Source: Armatimonadota bacterium
GTDB lineage: Bacteria; Armatimonadota; Zipacnadia; JAUWAU01
Length of the DNA stretch: 64,000 nucleotides
Assembly (NCBI GenBank): GCA_030601885.1
Contig: JAUWAU010000002.1
Span: 62,001-126,000, forward strand
Direction of reading: 5' to 3'
In this document: positions 8,203-16,616 of the stretch, one piece after another
Numbering within the stretch: position 1 is the first letter of the stretch
Layout of the letters: every line of letters begins with the position of its first letter
Notes under the pieces: model-generated
The model's input: only the letters and a program-made list of their open reading frames with translations
Told to the model about the DNA's origin: nothing
Database searches by the model: none
Position numbers and translations under genes: made by a program

Positions 8203-9426
8203 ATGGATCACATGAATCCCGATGCGGCGCCAGCGGCGGCGCCAGCGTTCCAAGCGCCGGCAGGTCCGCAGCAGCCGGCGGCGCCCGTGGCAGAGCGAGG
8301 GGCCACTGCCACGCTGCCGGTCGGGGCACGCGTTACCACGGAGCGCGCGCCCCTCGATGACGTGCACCTGGACGAGCTGCTGGAGATCGTGGTGGAGAAC
8401 GAGGCCTCCGACCTGCACGTCGCAACGGGCCTGCCGCCGATCATGCGCATTGACGGCGAGCTGAAGACGATCTCCAAGTACGAGACCTTTACCGCTCCTG
8501 TTACGCAGCGCATGTTGTACGATGTACTCACGGATGGCCAAATCCAACGGTTTGAGACTGACCTGGAGCTGGACTGTTCGTACCCGCTCAAGAACTTGGC
8601 GCGTTTCCGCACCAACATCTTCCGCGACCGCGGCACGGTCGCGGGGGCTTTCCGGCGGATCCCGACGAAGATTCCCACAATTCGCGAGTTGGGCCTGCCG
8701 TTGATCCTTGAGGAGCTGGCGCGACGCCCGCGGGGCCTCATCCTCGTGACGGGCCCGACGGGGCACGGCAAGTCAACGACGTTGGCGGGCATGATCCACC
8801 AGATGAATGAGGAGAACAGCCTCCACATCATCACCATCGAGGACCCAATCGAGTATCTGCACTCTCACGGGCGCTGCATCATCAATCAGCGCGAGTTGGG
8901 CTTCGACACGCGCAGCTTCCAGGGAGCCCTGCGGGCGGCGCTGCGCGAGGACCCCGATGTGCTGCTCGTGGGCGAGATGCGCGATCTGGAGACGATCCAG
9001 CTCGCCATCACGTGCGCCGAGACGGGCCACCTGGTGTTAGCGACGCTGCACACCAACAACGCCGCTGAGTCGGTGGATCGAGTCATTGACGTGTTCCCGG
9101 CGCAGGAGCAGGATCAGATTCGCGTCCAGCTCGCCAACAACCTCGGCGCCGTCATATCGCAACAGCTTCTGCCGCGAGCGGGGGAGCCGGGCCGCGTGGC
9201 GGCGGTGGAAGTGATGATCTGCTCGGCTGCCATCCGCAACCTCATCCGCGAGAACAAGGCCCACCAGATAACCTCCATCGTTCAGACCAGCGGCGAGATG
9301 GGCATGCAGACGATGGACCAAGCCCTTCGGGACCTGTATCAGCAGGGCCTCATTACGTACGATGTGGCCATGTCGCGGGCCATGAACCCGGATGAGCTCA
9401 AGAAGCTCATGTACACGGGAGCGTAA
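8203..9426 (+). CDS. pilT: Type IV pilus retraction ATPase PilT
   Basis: Retraction motor of type IV pili. The first 45 or so of 407 residues are Ala/Pro-rich and not conserved. Then come the PilT N-domain (EASDLHVATGLPP), Walker A GPTGHGKSTT, Asp box ITIEDPIEYLH, Walker B DPDVLLVGEMRD, the His box (HLVLATLHTNNAAESVDR) and the C-terminal AIRNLIRENK with MQTMDQAL. The Walker A carries His where PilT proteins usually have Ser (GSGKST). The P-loop Lys and Ser/Thr are intact, so activity is plausible. ATG 8203 has AAAGGTGA seven bases before it. Its presence argues for retractile pili rather than only a secretion pseudopilus. Confidence 0.95.
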   Translation: MDHMNPDAAPAAAPAFQAPAGPQQPAAPVAERGATATLPVGARVTTERAPLDDVHLDELLEIVVENEASDLHVATGLPPIMRIDGELKTISKYETFTAPVTQRMLYDVLTDGQIQRFETDLELDCSYPLKNLARFRTNIFRDRGTVAGAFRRIPTKIPTIRELGLPLILEELARRPRGLILVTGPTGHGKSTTLAGMIHQMNEENSLHIITIEDPIEYLHSHGRCIINQRELGFDTRSFQGALRAALREDPDVLLVGEMRDLETIQLAITCAETGHLVLATLHTNNAAESVDRVIDVFPAQEQDQIRVQLANNLGAVISQQLLPRAGEPGRVAAVEVMICSAAIRNLIRENKAHQITSIVQTSGEMGMQTMDQALRDLYQQGLITYDVAMSRAMNPDELKKLMYTGA

Positions 9427-9552
9427 CAACGCCCCTGGTGACACCTGGGCCGCCGAGGCCTTTTGCCGTCGTCGTTCGTATACAGAGACAACAAGCGCAG
9501 AGCGCGTCGTTTCAGTAGGCGCCGACGTTGGCGGAGAGAGGAGTGAAGGCCA

Positions 9553-10782
9553 TTGCCGAGTTTCGCGTATGTCGCCAAAGACAGCGCCGGCAAGACCGTC
9601 GAGGGGACGCGGCAAGCTGACAGCCAAGCGGTGCTCGCGCGGGAGCTAAAGGCCCAGGGGTACTGGGTGACGTCGATGAAGCAGGCGAAGGAGGCGAAAG
9701 CCGCGCAGCCGCAGCAAGCGGGCGGCTTCAGCCTCTTCAAGCGAGTGAAGCTGGGCGACCTGTCGGTCTTCTGCCGGCAGTTCGCCACCATGATCAACGC
9801 GGGCGTATCACTGGTACGCTGCCTCGATGTGCTGGAGCAGCAGACCAGCAATGTCGCGCTCAAGGAGATCATCCGCGACATTCAAGCTGAGGTCGAAGGC
9901 GGCGCGACGCTCTCCCGGGCCATGGGCAAGTATCCGCGAGTGTTCAGCAACCTCGCCGTCGGTCTGGTTCGTGCCGGAGAGATCGGCGGCGTGCTGGATG
10001 TGACCCTCGAACGGCTGGCAATCTTCATGGAGAAAGACGTGGAATTGCGCCGCAAGGTCAAGGCGGCGATGACCTATCCGATCATTGTCCTGTTCGTGGC
10101 GGTGACCATCGTCGTGTTCCTGTGCACCTTCATTGTGCCCAAGTTCATCGCGCTGTTCGAAGAGCTCGGCGTGGAGAGCTTCCCGTGGACCACCATGATA
10201 CTCAAGGTGTTCAGCGAGTTCCTGCTGCGATATTGGTACTTCGCCATCATTATCGCCGTTACCGTGTATGTGGGGGTCGGTCGCCTGAAGCGCACGAAGA
10301 CGGGCAAGCGCTACTACGACATTGTCAAGCTGAAGGTGCCGGTGTTTGGAGCGCTCAATCACAAGATCGCCATCGCCCGCTTCTCCCGCACGCTCTCGAC
10401 GCTGCTCACCAGCGGCGTTCCCATTCTGCAGGCGATGGAAACCGTGGCGGGCGCGCTCGACAACGACATCATCGCGGACGCCGTTCTGCTGTCGCGCGCC
10501 GCCATCCGCGAGGGAGAAACGATCGGCGAACCGCTGGCTGCGAGCCGCATGTTCCCACCGATGGTGGTTCAGATGATCAGCATCGGCGAGGAGACGGGTC
10601 AGCTCGATGACATGCTGGGGAAGGTGGCCGACTTCTACGAGGCCGAGGTGGACGCAACGCTTCAGAGCTTGACGGCGGCGCTGGAGCCACTGCTCATCGT
10701 CATGCTGGGGTTCATCGTCGGCTTCATCGTCATCGCGATGTTCATGCCGCTCATCGGAATCATCGGTGAGCTCAGCGGCTAG
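9553..10782 (+). CDS. pilC: Type IV pilus inner-membrane platform protein PilC (GspF family)
   Basis: Polytopic inner-membrane platform that couples the PilB/PilT motors to pilin insertion. The 409-residue protein starts MPSFAYVAKD, the classic N-terminus of this family. It has two T2SSF repeats (about 75-195 and 275-400), each with the F-x-R-x-x-x-T/M-x-x-x-G-V-x-L/I pattern, and three transmembrane segments (about 175-200, 222-245, 375-400). The start codon is TTG at 9553, chosen because it gives this N-terminus and follows GGAGAGAGGAG. A 126-base gap separates it from pilT. Confidence 0.95.
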   Translation: MPSFAYVAKDSAGKTVEGTRQADSQAVLARELKAQGYWVTSMKQAKEAKAAQPQQAGGFSLFKRVKLGDLSVFCRQFATMINAGVSLVRCLDVLEQQTSNVALKEIIRDIQAEVEGGATLSRAMGKYPRVFSNLAVGLVRAGEIGGVLDVTLERLAIFMEKDVELRRKVKAAMTYPIIVLFVAVTIVVFLCTFIVPKFIALFEELGVESFPWTTMILKVFSEFLLRYWYFAIIIAVTVYVGVGRLKRTKTGKRYYDIVKLKVPVFGALNHKIAIARFSRTLSTLLTSGVPILQAMETVAGALDNDIIADAVLLSRAAIREGETIGEPLAASRMFPPMVVQMISIGEETGQLDDMLGKVADFYEAEVDATLQSLTAALEPLLIVMLGFIVGFIVIAMFMPLIGIIGELSG

Positions 10783-10821
10783 TAGTGCATCTATAGGAAA
10801 ACATATCACTGCAGGCTGGAA

Positions 10822-10870
10822 GCCTGCGCTCCCGGCATCGGGCACATCGTCGCTGGCCGGGAGCGCAGGC
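10822..10870. repeat. Palindromic intergenic repeat, 15-base arms
   Basis: GCCTGCGCTCCCGGC (10822-10836) and its exact reverse complement (10856-10870) enclose 19 bases. It is followed by GCAGG...CCTGC and by a CGCCCC/GGGGCG hairpin at 10892-10906. The composition and palindromic form look like a dispersed REP-type element; copy number in the genome is unknown. It lies between pilC and pilD and may also act as a transcript-stabilising or stopping structure. Confidence 0.6.
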
Positions 10871-10963
10871 ATCCCTGCCTGCATGCCTTGTCGCCCCGAA
10901 GGGGCGCTTAGTGCACCGGGCACGCAGCATCGCGTGCCTCGCCGGGCACTGGGACGAAGCGCG

Positions 10964-11000
10964 CACTGGAGGCGGAGATGGATGGTCTCCGCCTCCAGTG
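10964..11000. repeat. Perfect 15-base hairpin upstream of pilD
   Basis: CACTGGAGGCGGAGA (10964-10978) and its exact complement (10986-11000) enclose a 7-base loop. TTGTTACT follows, a weak T-tract, so it could be an imperfect terminator. It ends 37 bases before the pilD start used here. Confidence 0.6.
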
Positions 11001-11037
11001 TTGTTACTACAACACCGCATGGGGGACACAGCACGCA

Positions 11038-11916
11038 GTGGAATTCGGCCCGCTCCCGCCGCCGCTGCAGGCACTTGCTCTCGTCGCCGCCTTCGCCCTC
11101 GGCGCCGTCGTCGGCAGCTTTCTGAACGTGTGCATCTATCGGCTGCCGCGCGGCGAATCCATAATCGCCCCACGCTCGTATTGCTTCAGTTGCGGCGCCC
11201 GACTCACGGTCCTCGACCTGATCCCGCTGCTCAGCTTCCTCGCTCTGCGCGCTCGCTGCCGGCATTGCGGCCGGCGATTCAGCGCGCAGTACTTCTTCAT
11301 CGAGCTGGCCACCGCACTGCTGTTCCTGGCCGCAGTGCACCGATTCGGCGTGTCGCTCGAGACCTTCTGCGTCATGGCCGCCGGCGCCGCTCTCATCGTC
11401 ACGTTCATGATCGACCTGCACCATTACATCATCCTGGATGCCTGTGTCGCCATCGTGCTGGGAACAGGCGTGCTTCTGGACGCGTACCGGCTAGTTACTG
11501 GCTCAACGAGCTTCATCACACACCCGGAGAGCTATGGAGGCCTGGGGCTCACCGTGTACCTCCCGCGCTCGATCGTCGGCATAGTGCTCGGGGCGGGCGT
11601 GTTCCTGGCCATCGGATGGGTATTCAACCGGGTCTTCGGGAAGCTCGCCCTCGGAGAGGGTGACGCGCGGCTCGCCGCCGGCGTCGGCGCCTGGCTCGGG
11701 CCGGGTTATGCCTTCTTCGCCTGGTTTCTCATGGCTGTTGTGGTCGGCGCCGCCATCGGCGTGCTCGCCATGGCGCTGCGGTTGAAGAGGCGCCGGGAGT
11801 ACATTCCCTTTGGCCCAATGCTGGCCGCCAGTGCCATCGCGCTGATGCTGTGGGGCGAGCCGATCACAGCGTGGATCATGAGCAAGTACGGCGCCGGCGC
11901 CGCTCCGGGCAGCTAA
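11038..11916 (+). CDS. pilD: Prepilin peptidase / N-methyltransferase (A24 family)
   Basis: Bifunctional inner-membrane aspartyl protease that cleaves prepilin leaders and N-methylates the new N-terminus. It should mature all the pilin-like proteins in this window. The 292-residue protein begins with a membrane segment and GSFLNVCIYRLPRGESI. The cytoplasmic zinc-binding methylation domain follows, with two Cys pairs (CFSCG and CRHC). The protease Asp residues lie in FMIDLHHYIILD and in the GxGD motif GEGDARLA. About eight membrane segments are visible. GTG at 11038 is used because the earlier in-frame ATG (10978) lies inside a perfect hairpin and would add non-conserved sequence. Its ribosome site (GGGGGA) is rather distant. 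Confidence 0.93.
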   Translation: MEFGPLPPPLQALALVAAFALGAVVGSFLNVCIYRLPRGESIIAPRSYCFSCGARLTVLDLIPLLSFLALRARCRHCGRRFSAQYFFIELATALLFLAAVHRFGVSLETFCVMAAGAALIVTFMIDLHHYIILDACVAIVLGTGVLLDAYRLVTGSTSFITHPESYGGLGLTVYLPRSIVGIVLGAGVFLAIGWVFNRVFGKLALGEGDARLAAGVGAWLGPGYAFFAWFLMAVVVGAAIGVLAMALRLKRRREYIPFGPMLAASAIALMLWGEPITAWIMSKYGAGAAPGS

Positions 11917-12051
11917 CGCATCGTATTCGGGTGCCGACGATCGGAGACAGCGGGGCCCCCACCCATCTCTCGCACACGGCAAAATCGCGCGTTTAGGCGC
12001 TTGCGGCAGTGGGTATTCGTCCTAGAGATGCCTGCACGCAACTATGAGAGG

Positions 12052-12075
12052 GCGGCTCCAGAAGCCGCGTTTTTT
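12052..12075 (+). terminator. Intrinsic terminator after pilD
   Basis: GCGGCT (12052-12057), a 5-base loop and AGCCGC (12063-12068), followed by G and six T (12070-12075). It separates the pilB-to-pilD operon from the pseudopilin locus. Confidence 0.75.
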
Positions 12076-12094
12076 GATGTATCCTGGATCCTGA

Positions 12095-12110
12095 TGTGAG
12101 AAATGTCACA
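12095..12110. promoter_or_regulatory. CRP/FNR-type palindrome upstream of the pseudopilin locus
   Basis: TGTGA-N6-TCACA (12095-12110) is an exact match to the symmetric CRP consensus half sites. It sits 18-33 bases before the start codon at 12128 and after the pilD terminator. At that position it would overlap the leader or the promoter start and more likely repress than activate. No CRP-family regulator is in the window, so the link is inference. Confidence 0.4.
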
Positions 12111-12127
12111 CAAAGGGGCGTTGAGCG

Positions 12128-13072
12128 ATGGGAGTCGTTCGCTCGCAGCGTGGTTTTACCCTAATCGAGCTACTGACTGTGATCGCCATTATAGCGGTGT
12201 TGGCGGCCATCCTGCTGCCGGTCATCTGGAGGTCGAGGGAGGCAGCGCGGCAGGCTCACTGTATCAGCAATCTGCAGCAGATAGCGGTTGCGATGAAGGC
12301 GTATTGGCAGGACTACCGCGCCTACCCGCATTGCCCGGAGCTGCTCAACGACTTGGACGGAGACGGCAATCCCGACCCCGATCCGCACGACTGGATATGG
12401 ATCGGGGGCATGAGTTCTTTGGTGGAGTACTTGAGCACTTCGGCCCTGCTTAAGTGCCCCGACGACAGGGACGCGCAGGGGTCGGCAGAGGCCGTCCTGG
12501 CGAAGAACTACAGCAGCTACAACGGGGCGCCGTTCGTGCTTGACATGACAGGCTACTTCCTCCCCGACTACACCTACGAGCCGGAGCCTAACGAGAGCTG
12601 GCGGGGCGGGTACAACTACTTCGGCTACTATAACGACGGCAGGCCCTGCAGCGGAAAGCCATGCGAGGTTAGCCCAGGCGTTCCGTTCCCGGGTCCGGTT
12701 CCGGGCGTGCCCTGCAGCGATCCCACCGCCGGCGACCACCACATCACGGACTTTTTGACCGTGCACACAAATCCGCACCTGGCAGATGCGGACCCAGCTC
12801 CGTCAGGAGATGGCCTGTCGGACAGGACGGATATCGAGAAACTAGCCAAGTTTCCCCGACTCAAGAATCGCTACGCGCCTGATAGCACCATCATCGTTCA
12901 CTGCACGCATCATCGCACGCTGATGTCCAACCAGGCGGAAAACCAGCTCGACCTGGCCATCAACCTGAGCGGCGCACATCGCAAGATCCACTGGAACGCC
13001 TGGGCCACGGCCAATCCGGGGGGCAAGCACCCTGAGGACGCAGTCCCGTTCGTGTACCAGCCGCCCCTGTAG
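12128..13072 (+). CDS. Prepilin-type cleavage/methylation domain protein (pseudopilin A)
   Basis: A 314-residue type IV pilin-like protein. The short leader ends QRG, then FTLIELLTVIAIIAVLAAILLP gives the cleavage site, Glu at +5 and a hydrophobic helix. The following helix (REAARQAHCISNLQQIAVAMKAYWQDY) is typical of the pseudopilin stalk. The remainder is a Cys- and Pro-rich globular part with an Asp-rich loop (DLDGDGNPDPDP) that could bind calcium. Paired cysteines in the globular part may form disulfides. It has the place of a FimU/GspH-like minor pilin at the head of the locus. It belongs to the family of pseudopilins with large C-terminal domains common in Planctomycetota and Armatimonadota; the precise role is unknown. 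Confidence 0.85.
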   Translation: MGVVRSQRGFTLIELLTVIAIIAVLAAILLPVIWRSREAARQAHCISNLQQIAVAMKAYWQDYRAYPHCPELLNDLDGDGNPDPDPHDWIWIGGMSSLVEYLSTSALLKCPDDRDAQGSAEAVLAKNYSSYNGAPFVLDMTGYFLPDYTYEPEPNESWRGGYNYFGYYNDGRPCSGKPCEVSPGVPFPGPVPGVPCSDPTAGDHHITDFLTVHTNPHLADADPAPSGDGLSDRTDIEKLAKFPRLKNRYAPDSTIIVHCTHHRTLMSNQAENQLDLAINLSGAHRKIHWNAWATANPGGKHPEDAVPFVYQPPL

Positions 13073-13192
13073 GGCGACGTGCGACAGGCACGCACGCTCG
13101 TGCGAGCACTCGGGCATGGAACGGGGAGCTTGGTGGCACTGACGATTAGTGTGGATGCCGTCTTAATACTACAACAGTGCTTGGGAAGTCAT

Positions 13193-13302
13193 GTCATTCT
13201 GAGCGGAGTGCAACGGAGCGAAGAATCTCGTACCAGTGGCCAATCGCGAGATGCTTCGCTGAGGACGGGACGCGGTGCTCAGTGCTCAGTGCTCAGCATG
13301 AC
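13193..13302. repeat. Palindromic dispersed-type repeat element (MITE-like, 110 bp)
   Basis: The ends GTCATTCTGAGC (13193) and GCTCAGCATGAC (to 13302) are inverted repeats with 11 of 12 matches. Inside them CGAAGAATCTCG and CGAGATGCTTCG form a second inverted pair, again 11 of 12. Near the right end GTGCTCA occurs three times in tandem (13275-13295). It fills much of the 319-base gap between pseudopilin genes A and B; no gene is supported there. It resembles small non-coding palindromic elements seen in many environmental genomes. No transposase is present. Confidence 0.65.
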
Positions 13303-13391
13303 AAGCATAGAGCGTCTCGGGATAGGCTCGTAGCTGGGAACGCCGATGCCTGATGAGGACGCGGCGCGCGACCAGACGACGAGGTGAGTGT

Positions 13392-15605
13392 ATGAGAGCC
13401 GGCCAAAGGCACAGTCGTGACGGCCTCAGCCTTGTGGAGGTGCTCGTCGCCATCACCATACTCCTCGTCGGAGTGTATGCGGTTGCCAGCGGATTCCCAC
13501 GGCTCCTGCAAACAATTGATAACAATAAGGTACGCACAGAGCGCACGCGCGATGCCCGGGCGATACTCGATGGGTGGGTAGACCGGGCGTCTGGGCTCCC
13601 CTTCGCCATTACGTACGATCCCGACCCAGACTATGACCCGACCACTCCAGCGGAGCCCGTCGATCCGACGACTCCGCCGGATCTGGACCAGCTCAATGCC
13701 CGCGACGACTTGTATCGGGTTGTGGGAGAGACGTTCACGCTGCCGCGCTACATTGGGGCCACGCCGGCGGGCGGCGGTCCCCGGGATCGGGCGTGCGTGC
13801 ACGTACTTGCCGTAGGGCCGGCGCACTACGAGCCGCTCCCCGCCCCGCCTCCCCCACCTCCACCTCCGGACCCGCGCCTGCGCCCAGACGTCTACGAACT
13901 GGTGCCACTGCGAAGAGCCGACGTGAGCGCAGGGTACAGGCTGCGAGCAGATGAGTTCGATGTGGTGGGCTTCGACCGGGGCCCAGATGGCATTCCGGGC
14001 ACAGCGGACGACCGAACCGGGCTCATCACGCTGTCGAACTTCGTGAGGCGCCGAGCGACGGCGAATGCCGACCCCGGCCCAGACGAGACGCCGGGCACGG
14101 GGGACGAGCCCGGCTTCTCGCTGGACGAGCTGCTGGCGGACTACACGTGGATAGACATCGACCCTGGCCCGGACGGCAATCCGGGCACTGCCGACGACGG
14201 GCCGGGGAATGTGCACTTTGCCTCCGACGTGCGTCTGCGCATTGACCTCAGCGGTCTTGGGCCCATGGCCCAACTCGTGGCAATCAACCCCGCCACAATC
14301 GACCCGGCCCGCAGCTACTACCTCCAGCAGGAGGTGTTCCAGATCCTGCCCGAGACAGTGCGGCTGTTCTGGAAGAACCGCTTCTTCCTGGCCGGCGAGG
14401 TGGATCCGGTGGATCCGGCCTGGTCCTCGTCCGACCCAACCATATTGCCGCTCAACCACTACCAGGTGGACAATGTACTGGTCGCCGCGGGGACGGGCAT
14501 GTGCTTTACGCTGGCGTTCGGTCCGCGGGAGGCCGCACGGGATGTTTTCGGACAGCCGACGCGAGAGCGCGTGCTGCGGGTGGATTACTACCTGGCCAGA
14601 GAAATCCCCCAAGCCGACGATCGTGAGGAGCGGCCCACGACCCAGCCGCGGCAACTGGTGATAATGACCGAAGACCACCAGGTGTCGCTGGAGCCGAATG
14701 GGACGGATGATATGGGCAACCAGATCCACCGCGTGAAGCTGCGCACCAAGTTTCTCGACACCGCCGGGCCGATGCCTTTCGCGCAGGCGCCGGCCCAGCG
14801 CGCTGATATCATAGCGGTGGACCTGCACGACGGGCTGACGTACAGCGACAACGTGGCTCTTTTGCCTACGCAGGCAGTGAGCACAACGGGCGATCTGGCG
14901 CGGATCGGCGAGGTGTTCTTCTATCCCAGTGCGCCCGTTATCGATCCAACAGGTGAGCATCGCGGGCACAAGCTCCGGTTCTACTATCGCGGCGAAGAAC
15001 AGCCAACGCAGCGGCTGCAGAAGCCGCCGGCCACGTTCATCGAGGGGCCGATCGATGCGTATGGCGCAGACCCGAGCGGGATCATAATGGCAAACATCCC
15101 ACCGGACGGGGTACCGGACTTTCCTGACGAGGCCCTTGGCCCCGATCCCGGCCCAGACGGCATTCTGGGCACCGCGGATGACATCATTCAGTACGGATAT
15201 CGCCAGTACCGGCCTGACCCCAATTGGAATCCTGCGAGCGGTGATCCGCTCGACCTGTCAAAGATTGGCTTTCCGCGTTCGTGCATCGGGCAAGCCGTCG
15301 AGATAGACTACTTGTGGGAAGACCCCGATGCGCCAACGCCGGGGCTGAAGCGCACCAACGGGGAGCTGCACCTCATCGCCGGCGACATGGGCGCCTCGCA
15401 GAACGCGGTGCCCATTCGCCTCCGGCATAATCCCGGCACCGACCCGGCCGCAATACCCGACGGCACGCCGGGGAACAGCTTCACCGTTCGGGCCATCATC
15501 GCCGTTCGCGGCGTCTCAGTGAAGTCTATCGCGTGGTGGCGCACCTCCGACGGCAAGCTCAGACGCGTCGAGGTGAGCACGTACCTGACGAAACCGATGG
15601 GGTAG
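13392..15605 (+). CDS. Large PilV/GspI-like pseudopilin with GPDG repeats (pseudopilin B)
   Basis: A 737-residue protein, several times larger than ordinary PilV/GspI (about 150-200). The leader ends RDG, then LSLVEVLVAITILLVGVYAV, with Glu at +5 of the mature form. A polyproline stretch lies near residue 157-165. Four copies of a motif close to DPGPDGxxGTADD occur (about 13980, 14070, 14160 and 15145); the Asp spacing resembles calcium-binding loops. The same motif recurs in three downstream proteins. The ATG at 13392 is preceded by GAGGTGAG; an in-frame ATG at 13353 would give an atypically long leader. The rest matches no family I recognise. It probably sits at or near the pilus tip with its neighbours. 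Confidence 0.8.
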   Translation: MRAGQRHSRDGLSLVEVLVAITILLVGVYAVASGFPRLLQTIDNNKVRTERTRDARAILDGWVDRASGLPFAITYDPDPDYDPTTPAEPVDPTTPPDLDQLNARDDLYRVVGETFTLPRYIGATPAGGGPRDRACVHVLAVGPAHYEPLPAPPPPPPPPDPRLRPDVYELVPLRRADVSAGYRLRADEFDVVGFDRGPDGIPGTADDRTGLITLSNFVRRRATANADPGPDETPGTGDEPGFSLDELLADYTWIDIDPGPDGNPGTADDGPGNVHFASDVRLRIDLSGLGPMAQLVAINPATIDPARSYYLQQEVFQILPETVRLFWKNRFFLAGEVDPVDPAWSSSDPTILPLNHYQVDNVLVAAGTGMCFTLAFGPREAARDVFGQPTRERVLRVDYYLAREIPQADDREERPTTQPRQLVIMTEDHQVSLEPNGTDDMGNQIHRVKLRTKFLDTAGPMPFAQAPAQRADIIAVDLHDGLTYSDNVALLPTQAVSTTGDLARIGEVFFYPSAPVIDPTGEHRGHKLRFYYRGEEQPTQRLQKPPATFIEGPIDAYGADPSGIIMANIPPDGVPDFPDEALGPDPGPDGILGTADDIIQYGYRQYRPDPNWNPASGDPLDLSKIGFPRSCIGQAVEIDYLWEDPDAPTPGLKRTNGELHLIAGDMGASQNAVPIRLRHNPGTDPAAIPDGTPGNSFTVRAIIAVRGVSVKSIAWWRTSDGKLRRVEVSTYLTKPMG

Positions 15606-15662
15606 CCAGAGGGTGGGAGGCATCAGTGTGGGCGGGATCGTCGCCCACTTCAGGAGGCGCTC

Positions 15663-16529
15663 ATGGTGTGTGATAGAGTTCTGCGAAGCCGGGGTTTTAC
15701 GCTCGTGGAGATGATGACCGTCATTGGCGTCGTGGCCCTGCTGTTCGCCATTATGATCCCCATCGGGAGACGGATGCGCGAGAGTAACCGGACGAGCATG
15801 TGCGAGGTGAACCTGCAGAGCGTGTACCGGGCGCTGAAGATGTACCAATTGGACGAGGGCGCATACCCGTACTTCGATCCGATGGGTGTGAACGACGCCG
15901 AGCACCCGTACGCAGGCGAGCCGCCACCGTACCACGACCCCACGGACCCGACCGGCCCGCCGACGCCGGAGTCCTGGGAGGGCCGACGGCACTACGGGTT
16001 GCTCAAGCTTCTGGACGCCGGCTACATAACCAACCCGAAGACGTTGCAGTGCCCTCGCGACCCAGGACCGCAAACCACGTCCATGGTACCGGACACGAGT
16101 CGAGTGTCTTCGATTGGTCCATATGAATCGTACTGCATTGTGCTTGATGAGAGTGGGGCTCCGGTCCTCGTGACCGACCCGATCACGGGCGAACAGCGGG
16201 CCATATACAAATATCAGCCGAATCGGCGTCGCCAGGAAGCGGGCGAGCCGCCGTTTACGTCGGACTGGTATCGCCAGTTGGCAGCCGCCAAACCTGACCC
16301 GACGGATCCCACCAAGGAATATGCGGACTTCCGGGACAGATACTGGATGCCGCAAGATTCCTCGATCATAACGTGGTGCGACTATCACGCGCGTAGTTAC
16401 ACTCGGGGTGGGAAGAACCAGTACATCGTCCTGTTTCACGATGGACGCATTCAGCCGCTGCCCGAAGATGAGTTCATTGCGGATCTGGAAAACGGCTGGC
16501 GCAACGTGCTCCCGGAAGAGGGCGAATAG
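15663..16529 (+). CDS. Prepilin-type cleavage/methylation domain protein (pseudopilin C)
   Basis: A 288-residue pseudopilin. The leader ends SRG, then FTLVEMMTVIGVVALLFAIMIP with Glu at +5, then the stalk helix with SMCEVNLQSVYRALKMYQLDEGAYPYF. GAYP is the common GspG/GspH-like element after the helix. The globular part is rich in Tyr and Pro with few cysteines. AGGAGG lies just upstream of ATG 15663. It is closest to GspG/GspH-type pseudopilins with an enlarged C-terminal domain, and shares overall layout with pseudopilin A. It follows pseudopilin B by 57 bases and is likely co-transcribed. Confidence 0.85.
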   Translation: MVCDRVLRSRGFTLVEMMTVIGVVALLFAIMIPIGRRMRESNRTSMCEVNLQSVYRALKMYQLDEGAYPYFDPMGVNDAEHPYAGEPPPYHDPTDPTGPPTPESWEGRRHYGLLKLLDAGYITNPKTLQCPRDPGPQTTSMVPDTSRVSSIGPYESYCIVLDESGAPVLVTDPITGEQRAIYKYQPNRRRQEAGEPPFTSDWYRQLAAAKPDPTDPTKEYADFRDRYWMPQDSSIITWCDYHARSYTRGGKNQYIVLFHDGRIQPLPEDEFIADLENGWRNVLPEEGE

Positions 16530-16616
16530 GGAGTCTCCGCTGCGCGGCGCAGTGGCGGACGCCGGCAGAGGCATAATGACATGGGCTCACGCGTTCCTGT
16601 CGAGAAGGTGGTTTGC

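Noticed and set aside
9808-11424. 538-residue reverse frame over pilC, the hairpin gap and pilD
   Set aside because: It spans two clear genes and intergenic hairpins; composition-driven, rich in Asp, His and Gln, with no motifs.
13079-13333. 84-residue forward frame between pseudopilins A and B
   Set aside because: It lies mostly inside the palindromic repeat element.
13293-14969. 558-residue reverse frame over pseudopilin B
   Set aside because: Shadow of the coding strand; no recognisable features.
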